From assembly GCF_947489365.1 (NCBI RefSeq), contig NZ_CANLDB010000002.1:434001-498000 (forward strand): a stretch of DNA of 64,000 nt. The letters run 5' to 3'. A model generated the notes under the pieces. The model did no database searches, had not been told where the DNA came from, and saw only the letters and a program-made list of their open reading frames with translations. Position 1 is the first letter of the stretch; each line of letters opens with the position of its first letter. This DNA is from an uncultured Nocardioides sp. (lineage in GTDB: Bacteria; Actinomycetota; Actinomycetes; Propionibacteriales; Nocardioidaceae). Made by a program: the position numbers and the translations under genes. Below, one piece after another: positions 17,711-25,955 of the stretch.

Positions 17711-17932
17711 AAAACCGGTTGCTGCCCCGCCGCGGCCGGGGGCACCCTCGTGGTGGCGGCGTGGGGCGTGACGCACCCCCTGCGACCCGGCAGAGCAGCG
17801 CCGCCCGCGCGTCCGGCGTACCGACGAGAGGCCGGCGCGTCACGACTGGATGCCGGCGAAGGTGTGGTGGCACCGCGACCTGGCCCCCGCCCACACCTCC
17901 AGGGCTCTCGTCACGAGCCGGAGGTGATCCGC
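17711..17932 (+). promoter_or_regulatory. T-box riboswitch leader of aspS-like gene, Asp specifier
   Basis: A short Stem I (GGGG/CCCC) exposes a loop with GAC at 17770-17772. The linker CCGGCAGAGCAGC (17787-17799) closely matches the linker of the ileS T-box in this window. The T-box core GTGGTGGCACCGCG ends at 17877. GGTGTGG (17861-17867) can pair with CCACACC (17891-17897) as antisequestrator. CACCTCC (17894-17900) can instead pair with GGAGGTG (17920-17926), hiding the perfect Shine-Dalgarno GGAGGTGATCC, with GGCTC/GAGCC extending that stem. The two states exclude each other. Translational control by uncharged tRNA-Asp is inferred. Confidence 0.82.
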
Positions 17933-19240
17933 ATGTCCACCCAGTCCCCATCCACCCCACCTGCCCTGTCCAGGACGCTCTGCTCAGCCCTGCCCGACGT
18001 CCCACCCGGGTCCGAGGTCCTCCTGCGCGCCTGGGTCCACCGTCGCCGCGAGCTCGCGCAGGTCGCGTTCCTGGTCCTGCGGGACCGCAGTGGTCTCGCC
18101 CAGGTCGTCGTCCGCGAGGGCCGCGAGCGCCTCGCCGCGCTGCCGGAGGAGACGACCGTCGAGGTCCGCGGGCGGGTCGTCCAGAACGACTCCGCGCCCG
18201 GCGGTGTCGAGGTCGTCGACCCGGTCCTGACGCCGCTGACCGAGCCCGCGGAGACCCCGCCGGTCGAGCTCTGGCGCCCGTCGCTGGACGCCGGCCTGGC
18301 CACGCTGCTCGACCACGCCGCGGTGACGTGGCGCCACCCGGCCCGGCGGCGGTCCTGGGAGGTCGCCGCGGCCTCGTTGCGCGGCTTCCGCGCCACCCTC
18401 GACGGCCTCAGGTTCACGGAGGTCTGCACGCCGAAGCTGGTCGGCGGGGCGACCGAGACCGGGGCCACGGTCTTCGAGGTCGACTACTTCGGGCGGACGG
18501 CGTACCTGGCGCAGAGCCCGCAGCTGCACAAGCAGCAGCTCGTCGGGGTCTTCGAGCGGGTCTACGAGGTGGGGCCGGTCTTCCGGGCCGAGCCGCACGA
18601 CACCGCACGGCACCTGGCGCAGTACACCTCGCTCGACGTCGAGCTCGGGTTCGTCGAGGACCACCACGACGTGCTGGCGGTGCTCCGGGACGTGCTCGCG
18701 GGGATGTCGGCCGAGGTCGCCGCGCTGGGCCACGGCGTGGAGGTCGCGGTGCCCGACCAGATCCCCGTCGTGCACTTCTCCGAGGCGCTGTCGATCGCCG
18801 GCGCACCGGCCGACGAGCCGGACCTCTCCCCCGCCCACGAGCGCGCGGTCGGGGCCTGGGCCCTCGCCGAGCACGGCTCGGACCTCGTCGCCGTCGAGGG
18901 CTACCCCCTCGCGGCGCGGCCGTTCTACACCCACCCGTGGACGGGCCCGGAGCGACCGGGCGCACCGGGCAGCAACGGCTTCGACGTCCTGCTGCGGGGC
19001 GTGGAGCTCGTCACCGGCGGGCAGCGGCTGCACACGCCGTCGGCGTACGCCGCGGTGATGGCCGAGCGGGGCATCGACCCCGCGCCGTACGCCGACCACC
19101 TGCGGGCCTTCGCCCACGGGATGCCGCCGCACGGCGGGTTCGCCATCGGGCTCGAGCGGTGGGTGTCACGGCTGGTGGGCGCGGCGAACGTCCGGGAGGT
19201 CACGCTCTACCCGCGCGACCTCCACCGCCTGTCGCCGTAG
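17933..19240 (+). CDS. aspS: Archaeal-type (compact) aspartyl-tRNA synthetase
   Basis: 435 aa class IIb synthetase. The N-terminal OB-fold anticodon domain (AWVHRRRELAQVAFLVLRD) is followed by the catalytic core: QSPQLHKQQL, motif 2 FRAEPHDTARHLAQYTSLDVELGF (given here as FRAEPHDTARHL and YTSLDVELGF) and motif 3 GFAIGLERWVSRL. It lacks the roughly 130-residue GAD insertion of standard bacterial AspRS, which is about 590 aa, and so belongs to the archaeal/AspRS2 type that often also charges tRNA-Asn. It is likely a second AspRS in this genome, possibly horizontally acquired. Expression appears to be governed by the T-box leader. Confidence 0.85.
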   Translation: MSTQSPSTPPALSRTLCSALPDVPPGSEVLLRAWVHRRRELAQVAFLVLRDRSGLAQVVVREGRERLAALPEETTVEVRGRVVQNDSAPGGVEVVDPVLTPLTEPAETPPVELWRPSLDAGLATLLDHAAVTWRHPARRRSWEVAAASLRGFRATLDGLRFTEVCTPKLVGGATETGATVFEVDYFGRTAYLAQSPQLHKQQLVGVFERVYEVGPVFRAEPHDTARHLAQYTSLDVELGFVEDHHDVLAVLRDVLAGMSAEVAALGHGVEVAVPDQIPVVHFSEALSIAGAPADEPDLSPAHERAVGAWALAEHGSDLVAVEGYPLAARPFYTHPWTGPERPGAPGSNGFDVLLRGVELVTGGQRLHTPSAYAAVMAERGIDPAPYADHLRAFAHGMPPHGGFAIGLERWVSRLVGAANVREVTLYPRDLHRLSP

Positions 19241-19454
19241 GAAGGCCCCTCGACCCCGCCGGTGTCAGCGGTGGGTCAGGGCAGGCAGACCGGCGGGCCG
19301 TAGCCGGGCTCACCTGCCCCGGAGGTCGAGGTGCGAGGGCCGCCGGGCCCGAGCCACGAGACCGGGTGACGTGATCTCTCACCGGGTCTCGTGGCTCCTC
19401 GCCAGGGCTCGGAGCACCTCGACCTCCGGTGGGGCCGCTGGTGTCAGCGGTGGG
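19241..19454. repeat. Intergenic repeat region with nested inverted repeat and copied lipase 3' tail
   Basis: The 28-nt stretch at 19261-19288 is identical to 19440-19467, which encodes the last residues and stop of the lipase gene. The extra copy, read on the minus strand, would encode GEPGYGPPVCLP and a stop, against ATGYGALACLP in the real gene. Between the copies lies a nested inverted repeat: CCGGAGGTCGAGGTGC (19319-19334) with its complement at 19414-19429, and 19351-19369 with 19379-19397 (one mismatch). The element shares blocks with the 128-bp repeats at 24.5 kb. Confidence 0.7.
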
Positions 19455-20315
19455 TCAGGGCAGGCAGGCGAGCGCGCCGTAGCCGGTGGCGCGGGCGGGA
19501 CCGGGGTGCGACAGCGCGTCCAGGGTGATCGCGATGGCGGTCCGGTTGGCGGGGATGAACACGTGGTCGGCGAGGTTGCCGGGGCACACGTCCTGGAGAC
19601 GGATGTTGGTGACGTTGTCCGCCGGGGTCAGGTAGCCGTTGGTGTGGGGCACGACCACGGCGTCGTACCGGGTCACGACGTTGGTGTAGCTGACGTCGCC
19701 CGGGGAGTCGTCGGGGGTGTTGAGGTCGCGCAGGAACTGCGAGCCTGCCCCCTGCTGCGCGCACGCGGGGCAGCCGAGGGCGCCGGCGGGGGCGAGCAGC
19801 TCGGCGCGGTAGGTGCCGTAGTTGCTGGGCGCGAGGCCGACGAGGTCGTCGACCTCGCCCAGCCCGCCGAGGTTCTTCAGGTAGTACCGCGGCATCATCC
19901 CGCCCTGCGAGTGACCCACGAGCGAGACCTTCGCGGCCCCGGTCGAGGCCAGGACCCGGTCGACGAACGCGGCGAGGGTGGCCGCGGAGTCCTCGATGCG
20001 CTGGGTGCCACGCAGGCCGTAGTCGACCGAGTACACGCAGTAGCCGGCGGCCTTGACCCGTGCGGAGAGCCGGTCGAGCGGCGTCCGGGAGTCGGCGAAC
20101 GTGCCGTGGACCAGCACGACGGGCGTCGGCCGCTCCTGCGTCGGGCGGCACGTCCAGTCGTTGGCCCCGACGGGGCTGCCGAACGGGTGCGAGAGCTCCT
20201 CCACGGGGTCCGCGGCGCTGGTGGCGGCCGCGGCCGTGGGTGCGAGCAACGCGAGGAGCACGGCGGCGAGCCCACTGGTGAGCGCGACGAGATGACGGGT
20301 CCCGAGAGTGGCCAT
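19455..20315 (-). CDS. Secreted lipase (alpha/beta hydrolase, lipase class 2 type)
   Basis: 286 aa. An N-terminal signal peptide (about residues 1-32, ending in AAAATSA) exports the enzyme. The oxyanion region PVVLVHGTFADS and the nucleophile elbow GHSQGG are clear; Asp and His of the triad lie in the C-terminal half (FIPANR region and ADHVFIP). It is similar to actinobacterial extracellular triacylglycerol lipases. The ATG at 20315 is preferred to an upstream frame extension because TACCGT lies 6 nt before it and the signal peptide begins there. Confidence 0.85.
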   Translation of the reverse strand: MATLGTRHLVALTSGLAAVLLALLAPTAAAATSAADPVEELSHPFGSPVGANDWTCRPTQERPTPVVLVHGTFADSRTPLDRLSARVKAAGYCVYSVDYGLRGTQRIEDSAATLAAFVDRVLASTGAAKVSLVGHSQGGMMPRYYLKNLGGLGEVDDLVGLAPSNYGTYRAELLAPAGALGCPACAQQGAGSQFLRDLNTPDDSPGDVSYTNVVTRYDAVVVPHTNGYLTPADNVTNIRLQDVCPGNLADHVFIPANRTAIAITLDALSHPGPARATGYGALACLP

Positions 20316-20321
20316 CGCCAC

Positions 20322-20327
20322 ACGGTA
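20322..20327 (-). promoter_or_regulatory. Candidate -10 box of lipase gene
   Basis: TACCGT on the minus strand, 6 nt before the ATG, with a GTGACA -35-like hexamer 18 nt further upstream. A CACACGG/CCGTGTG dyad overlaps the box and could be an operator. Confidence 0.55.
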
Positions 20328-20358
20328 ACTCCGTGTGACACCGGTTGTCACCGGTCGG

Positions 20359-22203
20359 TCAGCCGTTGCCCCCGTTGCCGCCGCCACCGCTGCCGCCGCC
20401 GTTGCCGCCGCCGTTGCCGCCGCCGCCGTCGTCGGAGGGCGGCGGGGGCGGCTCCTCGCAGACGACGGTGTCCGACGGGGTGTAGGTGACCTGCTGGGTC
20501 TCCTCCTTCACCACCTCGGACTCGCCGGGTCGCTTGAAGATGCGCGTCACGTCGACGTCGAAGCCGCCGTACCCGGCGTTGGGGTAGCAGTCCGGGGTCG
20601 TCAGCGTCCTGGTCCCGGGCGAGGTGAAGTTGTAGCGCTCGGAGGTCTCGGACTCGATGTCCCAGACCGGCGTCGAGTACATGCTCACCGTCACCGAGCC
20701 CGAGGACGTCGGGGTGCTGGGGACCGTCGTCGCGGAGATGAGGATCCCGTAGTCCGTGTTGTTGCGGAACCGCAGGTCGAGCGAGCCGAAGACGACCGTC
20801 GCCTCGCGGCCCTCCGGGTAGCGGTCGATGTAGAACGAGTGCGGCTTGTGCTCGACGTCCTCGAGGCCGGCGAAGAACGCGGCGTTGTACGTCGTGGTCG
20901 CCATCTGGGAGACGCCGCCGCCGAGGTCGGAGGCGAAGATGCCGTCGGAGATGACGAACCCGGTGGTGAAGCCGTTCTCCTCGGTGCGCTCCCCCACGAT
21001 GTCGTTGAACGAGAAGGTCTCACCGGGCAGCAGGAGCGTCCCGTCGACGTTCTCGGCGGCCTGGCCGATGTTGATGTTGCGGTACTCGGCGTACGGGAAC
21101 TCGGTCGTGAAGGTCGAGACCTGGCGCTTGATGCCGAGCGCCCGGGCGTCCTTCACGGTGAAGTCCGGCGCGATCTGGCGGGTCTGGACCTCGACGGTGC
21201 GAGCGCTGCCGCGGCCGGTGGCCCCCTGCTCGAACGCCTGGGCGGCCTTGTCGGGACCGAACCCGACCCCCTGCTCGCCCGGGATGACCTGCGGGGAGCC
21301 GTCCACCAGCTCGACGGTCGCGTCGGTGGGCAGCTGCGCGTCGGGGATCGCCTCGTCGAGCCGGTCGCTGAGCGCCTCGCCGTCCACCTGCGGCACGAGC
21401 TCGCCGTCCTGCGCGGCCATCGACAGGAAGTCGTAGTCGGTCGGCTCGATCACGACCTCGGCGTCGCCGACGACCAGGGTGACCGGGGCGGAGACCGCCG
21501 GGTCGGCGAACTCCTCGCGGGCCTGCGCGACGTCGCCGGCGTCGACGTCGGGGACGACGGGCGCCAGGGCCAGCTCGGCGACGGGCTCGGTGTCGAGGTA
21601 CGCCGCCATCAGCGCCTCGCGGGTGACGTCGGCCTCGAGCGCACGGCCCTCCTCGGCCTCGGTCACCTGGACCTCGCCGTCGGCGAAGGCCAGTCCGCCC
21701 TCCGTGGCGGGTCGGCCGTACTGCTCGTCGAGCGCCGCGACCTGCTCGTCCAGGGCGTCGTCGTCGACCGTCAGGACGGCGTCGACGTCGGCGCCGCCCG
21801 TGTAGTAGTCCCACAGGCGGGCCGGGGACAGGCTGCGGGAGCCCCCGACCTCGTCGACGGAGGCCTCGTAGTCGACGGCCAGCCCGAGCTGGTCGGGGGT
21901 CAGCTCCTCGGTGTCCGCGGCTTCACCGCCGACGACGACCGCGACCGGTGCGGTCTCGCGGTCGGCCAGCGCCTCGCGCAGGGTGTCCTCGGCGTCGGCG
22001 GCGCTCCGGCCGCCGACCTCGACGCCCTCGACGGACGCGCCGCGCGGCACCTTGTCCCCGGCCACCGCCCACAGGACGAGGTAGACGACGGCGAGCAGGA
22101 GGAGGACGCCCAGCGCCGCGAGCAGCACGACACGGCCCCGGCGGCCGCCGGCGGTGGGCTCGGGCGGCACCGCGGGGCGCTCGGCGGTGTCGGTGGTGCT
22201 CAT
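20359..22203 (-). CDS. VanW/YoaR-type cell-wall-associated membrane protein
   Basis: 614 aa. A short cytoplasmic N-terminus precedes one membrane helix (about residues 27-47). Outside are two tandem PG_binding_4-type domains (about 55-300), then the VanW domain (NIGQAAENVDGTLLLPGETFSFNDIVG ... SDLGGGVSQMATTTYNAAFFAG, shown here only as landmarks NINIGQ and GGGVSQMATT). The C-terminal tail is Gly/Asn/Ser-rich low complexity. VanW proteins are linked to glycopeptide response and peptidoglycan, but their reaction is not established. A TAGGAT box lies 8 nt upstream of the ATG. Confidence 0.88.
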   Translation of the reverse strand: MSTTDTAERPAVPPEPTAGGRRGRVVLLAALGVLLLLAVVYLVLWAVAGDKVPRGASVEGVEVGGRSAADAEDTLREALADRETAPVAVVVGGEAADTEELTPDQLGLAVDYEASVDEVGGSRSLSPARLWDYYTGGADVDAVLTVDDDALDEQVAALDEQYGRPATEGGLAFADGEVQVTEAEEGRALEADVTREALMAAYLDTEPVAELALAPVVPDVDAGDVAQAREEFADPAVSAPVTLVVGDAEVVIEPTDYDFLSMAAQDGELVPQVDGEALSDRLDEAIPDAQLPTDATVELVDGSPQVIPGEQGVGFGPDKAAQAFEQGATGRGSARTVEVQTRQIAPDFTVKDARALGIKRQVSTFTTEFPYAEYRNINIGQAAENVDGTLLLPGETFSFNDIVGERTEENGFTTGFVISDGIFASDLGGGVSQMATTTYNAAFFAGLEDVEHKPHSFYIDRYPEGREATVVFGSLDLRFRNNTDYGILISATTVPSTPTSSGSVTVSMYSTPVWDIESETSERYNFTSPGTRTLTTPDCYPNAGYGGFDVDVTRIFKRPGESEVVKEETQQVTYTPSDTVVCEEPPPPPSDDGGGGNGGGNGGGSGGGGNGGNG

Positions 22204-22214
22204 CGCCGACGATC

Positions 22215-22601
22215 CTATGCAGAGGAGGCGCCGCGACCGGATTCCTCGGGACCCTCGCCCCTCGGCTCCCGCCGCCGCACGGCGAGGGTCAGGACGGCCG
22301 CGAGCGCGACGACGAGCGCGACGAGCAGCAGGGCGTAGCCCGCCAGGTCCGCGGACACCACGACGTCCCCGCCCGGGCCCTTCGCCAGCGTCGCGCGGAG
22401 CACCACGACCTCCCAGCCGAGGGCGAACGCGACCCGGGTCGTCCAGCCGGGCGGCAGCGCGAGGAGCGTCGCGAGGGTGGCGAGCGCGAGGAGGGCGAAT
22501 CCCCACCCCCGGGTGTGGAGGGCGACCGCGGCGACCCCCGTCACGGAGCCGGCGACGAGCAGCCCGAGGGCGGCGAGGCCGAGCGCGAGGGCCCGGATCA
22601 C
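22215..22601 (-). CDS. Small membrane protein downstream of mshB
   Basis: 128 aa with four hydrophobic segments (about residues 3-27, 32-48, 57-68 and 84-107) and a charged C-terminus. No recognised domain. A similar small membrane gene follows mshB in mycobacteria, so the pairing appears conserved. The start overlaps the mshB stop by 4 nt (ATGA). Confidence 0.7.
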   Translation of the reverse strand: MIRALALGLAALGLLVAGSVTGVAAVALHTRGWGFALLALATLATLLALPPGWTTRVAFALGWEVVVLRATLAKGPGGDVVVSADLAGYALLLVALVVALAAVLTLAVRRREPRGEGPEESGRGASSA

Positions 22602-23545
22602 CCCGGGGGCTGGTCGGGCGCCACGCCCGCGAACAGGTCGGTCTCGAAGCCGTGCTCGTCGACCTCGCCGCGCTCACCCTTGACGATCCGGTACGCCTCC
22701 GCGCCCCAGACCCGGCTGCCGTTGTTGTTGGACAGCGCGAAGAAGGGGCCGTCGGTGGCGACCTGGGTCCGGTGCGCCTTGAGCGCGGTCAGCTTGGTCT
22801 CGGTCCACTCCTCCGCGTCCACCATCGCGCTGATGGCCTCGTCGGGGGCGACGAAGTGCGGCAGCGGGCCGTCGGGGTCCATGCCCTCGAAGGTCGTGGT
22901 GTCGCCGGCCTCGCGCAGGGCGCGCAGGCTCGCGCGCATGCGGCTCTCCGACATGGCACCCCAGTAGATCTTCGCGATCTCCCACGGCTCCCCTAGCGCC
23001 GGCTTGTACGACGGCACCGCGGCCAGCTGGGCGGCGTACATGGCGACCCGGTGGGCCTGGATGTGGTCGGGGTGGCCGTAGCCGCCGAACTCGTCGTACG
23101 TCACGAGGACCTGGGGGCGGACCTCGCGGACGACCTTCACCAGCTCGTCGGCGGCCTCGGTGAGGTCGGCGAACCAGAACGAGTCGGCGGTGACCTCGTC
23201 GGCGACCACGGCGTGGCCGTCGGCGTGCCACTTCATGCCGGAGTCCTTCCAGTGGCCGAAGCCACCGAGCCACCGGTGGTCCGTCACGCCGAGGATCGAC
23301 ATCGCGTCGGCGATCTCGCCCCGGCGGTGCAGCCCGAGGCCGCCGTCGCGGTCGGCGGCGAGGTGGGCCAGCTCCGGGACGAGGACCTCGCCGAGCTCGC
23401 CGGCGGTGCACGTCACGAGGGTGACGCCGCGGCCCTCGGCGACGTACTTCGCCATGGTGGCGCCCTGCCCGATGGTCTCGTCGTCGGGGTGCGCGTGCAC
23501 CAGGAGCAGCCGGTGTCCCGGCGTGCCCGCCTGCGTCTCGCTCAT
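22598..23545 (-). CDS. mshB: GlcNAc-Ins deacetylase of mycothiol synthesis
   Basis: 315 aa LmbE/PIG-L zinc deacetylase. Zinc motif HAHPDDE is at residues 17-23 and the second ligand lies in GGYGHPDHIQAH. The ending FALSNNNGSRVW ... ETDLFAGV resembles MshB rather than the paralogue Mca. It deacetylates GlcNAc-inositol during mycothiol synthesis; a minor Mca-like role cannot be excluded. TAGGCT lies 7 nt before the ATG, suggesting a leaderless message. It leads the run mshB, small membrane protein, vanW-type gene. Confidence 0.85.
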   Translation of the reverse strand: MSETQAGTPGHRLLLVHAHPDDETIGQGATMAKYVAEGRGVTLVTCTAGELGEVLVPELAHLAADRDGGLGLHRRGEIADAMSILGVTDHRWLGGFGHWKDSGMKWHADGHAVVADEVTADSFWFADLTEAADELVKVVREVRPQVLVTYDEFGGYGHPDHIQAHRVAMYAAQLAAVPSYKPALGEPWEIAKIYWGAMSESRMRASLRALREAGDTTTFEGMDPDGPLPHFVAPDEAISAMVDAEEWTETKLTALKAHRTQVATDGPFFALSNNNGSRVWGAEAYRIVKGERGEVDEHGFETDLFAGVAPDQPPG

Positions 23546-23552
23546 GCGTCCG

Positions 23553-23558
23553 AGCCTA
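23553..23558 (-). promoter_or_regulatory. Candidate -10 box of mshB
   Basis: TAGGCT on the minus strand followed by 7 nt and ATG; no Shine-Dalgarno is present between them. Confidence 0.5.
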
Positions 23559-23843
23559 CGGCGACCGCTTGAGCCGCTCGGGCGCGGTGGGGAGGTCCAG
23601 CGGGACGGTGCCGCCGGTGCGGGGCGGCTCGTCGGCCGGCTCGGGGTCCAGCCACCCGTCGTAGGTGTCCACCAGCACGTCGAGCACGAACGACGGGGCG
23701 TCGGTGGTCACCGCCCAGGGGTGGTCCTCGTCGTCGTCCTCGCCGGCCAGCCGCTCGCGTCGTACGTCGGCCGCCCAGCCGTCGGCCTCGAGCCGTGCGG
23801 CGACGGCCCGGGCGTCGTCGGGGTCGAAGAAGATGCCGCGCAC
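23556..23843 (-). CDS. Hypothetical acidic protein
   Basis: 95 aa starting with GTG. The sequence opens with RGIFFDPDDARAVAARLEADGW and continues acidic (GEDDDEDHPWAVTTDAP), with a Pro-rich C-terminus. No domain was recognised; a two-strand/one-helix ferredoxin-like layout is possible. It lies 9 nt downstream of the acetyltransferase gene and probably shares its transcript. Confidence 0.6.
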   Translation of the reverse strand: MRGIFFDPDDARAVAARLEADGWAADVRRERLAGEDDDEDHPWAVTTDAPSFVLDVLVDTYDGWLDPEPADEPPRTGGTVPLDLPTAPERLKRSP

Positions 23844-23852
23844 GCGCCGCTC

Positions 23853-24422
23853 CTAGTCGATGACGCGCTTGATCACGCGCGCCGGGTTGCCGACCGCGAC
23901 CACGCCCGCCGGCAGGTCCTTGGTGACCACCGATCCGGCGCCGACGACGGTGTCGTCGCCGATGGTGACGCCGGGGCAGACGATCGCGCCGCCGCCGAGC
24001 CACACGTTGTCGCCGATGGTGATGGGCTGCGCGCCCTCCCACTTGTCGCGCCGCGGGTCGGGCTCGACGGGGTGGGTGGGGGTCAGCAGCTGGACGTTCG
24101 GGCCGATCTGGACGTGCTCGCCGATCGTGATGGGCGCGCAGTCGAGGGCGACGAGCCCGAAGTTCACGAAGCCGTGGTCGCCGATCGTCAGGTAGGTCCC
24201 GTAGTCGACGCGCAGCGGCGGGCGGACCTCGGTGCCGGTCCCCAGCCCGCCGAGCAGCTCGGTCAGCAGCTCCTTGCGGCGGTCGCCCTCGTCGACGCCT
24301 GTCGCGTTGAACGCGTCGACCAGGCCGAGGGCCCGGCGGCTCATCGCGCCGAGCTCCTCGTCCGGCATGTAGGGCTCACCCGCGAGCATCCGCTCGCGCA
24401 TCGACCGGGTGTCGTCACTCAT
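23853..24422 (-). CDS. maa: Maltose/sugar O-acetyltransferase
   Basis: 189 aa hexapeptide-repeat acetyltransferase. The N-terminal Mac domain (SMRERMLAGEPYMPDEEL) precedes a left-handed beta-helix with conserved DYGTYLTIGDHGFVNFG, THPVEPDPRR and NVWLGGGAIVCPGVTIGDDTVVGAGSVV (landmarks only). It transfers acetyl from acetyl-CoA to a sugar. The ATG at 24422 follows TAGCGT by 7 nt. It is next to a tandem-repeat region. Confidence 0.88.
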   Translation of the reverse strand: MSDDTRSMRERMLAGEPYMPDEELGAMSRRALGLVDAFNATGVDEGDRRKELLTELLGGLGTGTEVRPPLRVDYGTYLTIGDHGFVNFGLVALDCAPITIGEHVQIGPNVQLLTPTHPVEPDPRRDKWEGAQPITIGDNVWLGGGAIVCPGVTIGDDTVVGAGSVVTKDLPAGVVAVGNPARVIKRVID

Positions 24423-24429
24423 GGCCCCG

Positions 24430-24435
24430 ACGCTA
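24430..24435 (-). promoter_or_regulatory. Candidate -10 box of acetyltransferase gene
   Basis: TAGCGT on the minus strand, 7 nt before the ATG. Confidence 0.5.
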
Positions 24436-24470
24436 TCGGCCCCCGGACCCCGAGGTGGTCGTGCGCGTCG

Positions 24471-24895
24471 AGACCGCCGGTCGGCGTACGGGATCTCGTG
24501 GCTCGGCCGTAGCCGGCCTCGCACCTCGATCACCGGAACCACCGGAGGTCGAGGTGCCCCGCAGCGACGCAGGAGCGCAGGGGCCACGAGACCCGGTGAG
24601 ACCGCCGGTCGGCGCACGGGATCTCGCGGCTCGGCCGCAGCCGGCCCCGCACCTCGATCACCGGAACCACCGGAGGTCGAGGTGCCCCGCAGGGACGCAG
24701 GAGCGCAGGGGCCACGAGACCCGGTGAAACCGCCGGTCGGCGTACGGGACCTCGTGGCTCGGCCGCAGCCGGCCTCGCACCTCGATCACCGGACCCACCG
24801 GAGGTCGAGGTGCCCCGCAGCGACGCAGGAGCGCAGGGGCCACGAGACCCGGTGAGACCGCCGCTCGACGTACGGGACCTCGCGCCTCGGTCTCC
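24471..24895. repeat. 128-bp tandem repeats, three full copies and one partial
   Basis: Units begin at 24471, 24599 and 24727 with exact 128-nt spacing, and a degenerate fourth begins at 24855. Each unit contains an inner dyad (CACCTCGA at 24522-24529 and TCGAGGTG at 24549-24556 in copy 1) and an outer dyad (CTCGTGG at 24495-24501 and CCACGAG at 24584-24590), so each can fold as a long imperfect hairpin. The same blocks appear in inverted order at 19.3 kb. No gene is supported in this stretch. Confidence 0.85.
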
Positions 24896-24904
24896 GGCGG
24901 GTGG

Positions 24905-25519
24905 TCAGCGCGTCATGCGGGCGGCGACGGCGGCGGCCTCGCCGGTCCCCTCCTCGCGCAGACCCGCGACCACACCGGTGCGGTCCGCGTCGGAGCGGTT
25001 CTGGCTGAGCTTGTCCTTGCCCTCGACCCGCTCCACCGTCACCTCGACGCCGACGATGCCCCGCAGCTGGCCCGTCACGTACGACGACGGGGCGTCGTCG
25101 ACCGCCCAGGGCGCGGCCCGGTGGTCCTCGTGGAGGCGGGTGAGGGTCTCGACGTGGGCCCGCAGCCAGTCCGGGTCGGTGACGGTCCGCGCCCGGCCGG
25201 TGAGGTGCACCGCGGAGTAGTTCCACGTCGGGACCACCCGCCCGTGCTCGGCCTTCGTGGCGTACCAGGACGGCGACACGTACGCCTGCGGGCCGCGGAC
25301 GACGAGCAGGGTCGGCTGGTCGTCGGCGATCGAGCGCCAGTGCGGGTTGGCCAGCGCGAGGTGGGCGGAGACGGTGTCGCCGTCCCAGACGACCGGGAGC
25401 AGCGTGGCCGCCGGGTAGCCGTCGGGCCCGGCGGTGACGAGCTCGGCCGCGCCGACCTCCGCGACCAGGGCACGGGCGCCCGCCTCGTCGGACAGGGCGT
25501 TGAACGGCGGGACGTACAC
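24905..25519 (-). CDS. PaiB-type FMN-binding regulator/oxidase
   Basis: 204 aa. The start YVPPFN, ATLLPVVWDGDTVSAHLALANPHW, SPSWYATKAEHGRVVPTWNYSAVHL (landmarks in part: YVSPSWY and VPTWNY) and KLSQNRSDADR are the standard PaiB features of a pyridoxamine-phosphate-oxidase-like split barrel. PaiB is reported as a transcriptional modulator in Bacillus; FMN binding is a family property. The GTG start at 25519 follows TAGGTT by 7 nt and gives the exact family N-terminus. Confidence 0.88.
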   Translation of the reverse strand: MYVPPFNALSDEAGARALVAEVGAAELVTAGPDGYPAATLLPVVWDGDTVSAHLALANPHWRSIADDQPTLLVVRGPQAYVSPSWYATKAEHGRVVPTWNYSAVHLTGRARTVTDPDWLRAHVETLTRLHEDHRAAPWAVDDAPSSYVTGQLRGIVGVEVTVERVEGKDKLSQNRSDADRTGVVAGLREEGTGEAAAVAARMTR

Positions 25520-25529
25520 GACCGGGAAC

Positions 25530-25946
<417 letters not shown>

Positions 25947-25955
25947 CGGAGCGGC

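Noticed and set aside
15235..19374. A 1,379-codon plus-strand frame
   Set aside because: It crosses dapC, fdxA, GNAT and aspS in the wrong frame and translates into Arg/Ala/Pro-rich sequence without domains.
22598..23545. Mca (mycothiol conjugate amidase) instead of MshB
   Set aside because: C-terminal sequence and the neighbouring small membrane gene fit MshB better; cannot be fully excluded without alignment.
24471..24854. Possible CRISPR array
   Set aside because: The 128-bp units abut without spacers and no cas genes are present.
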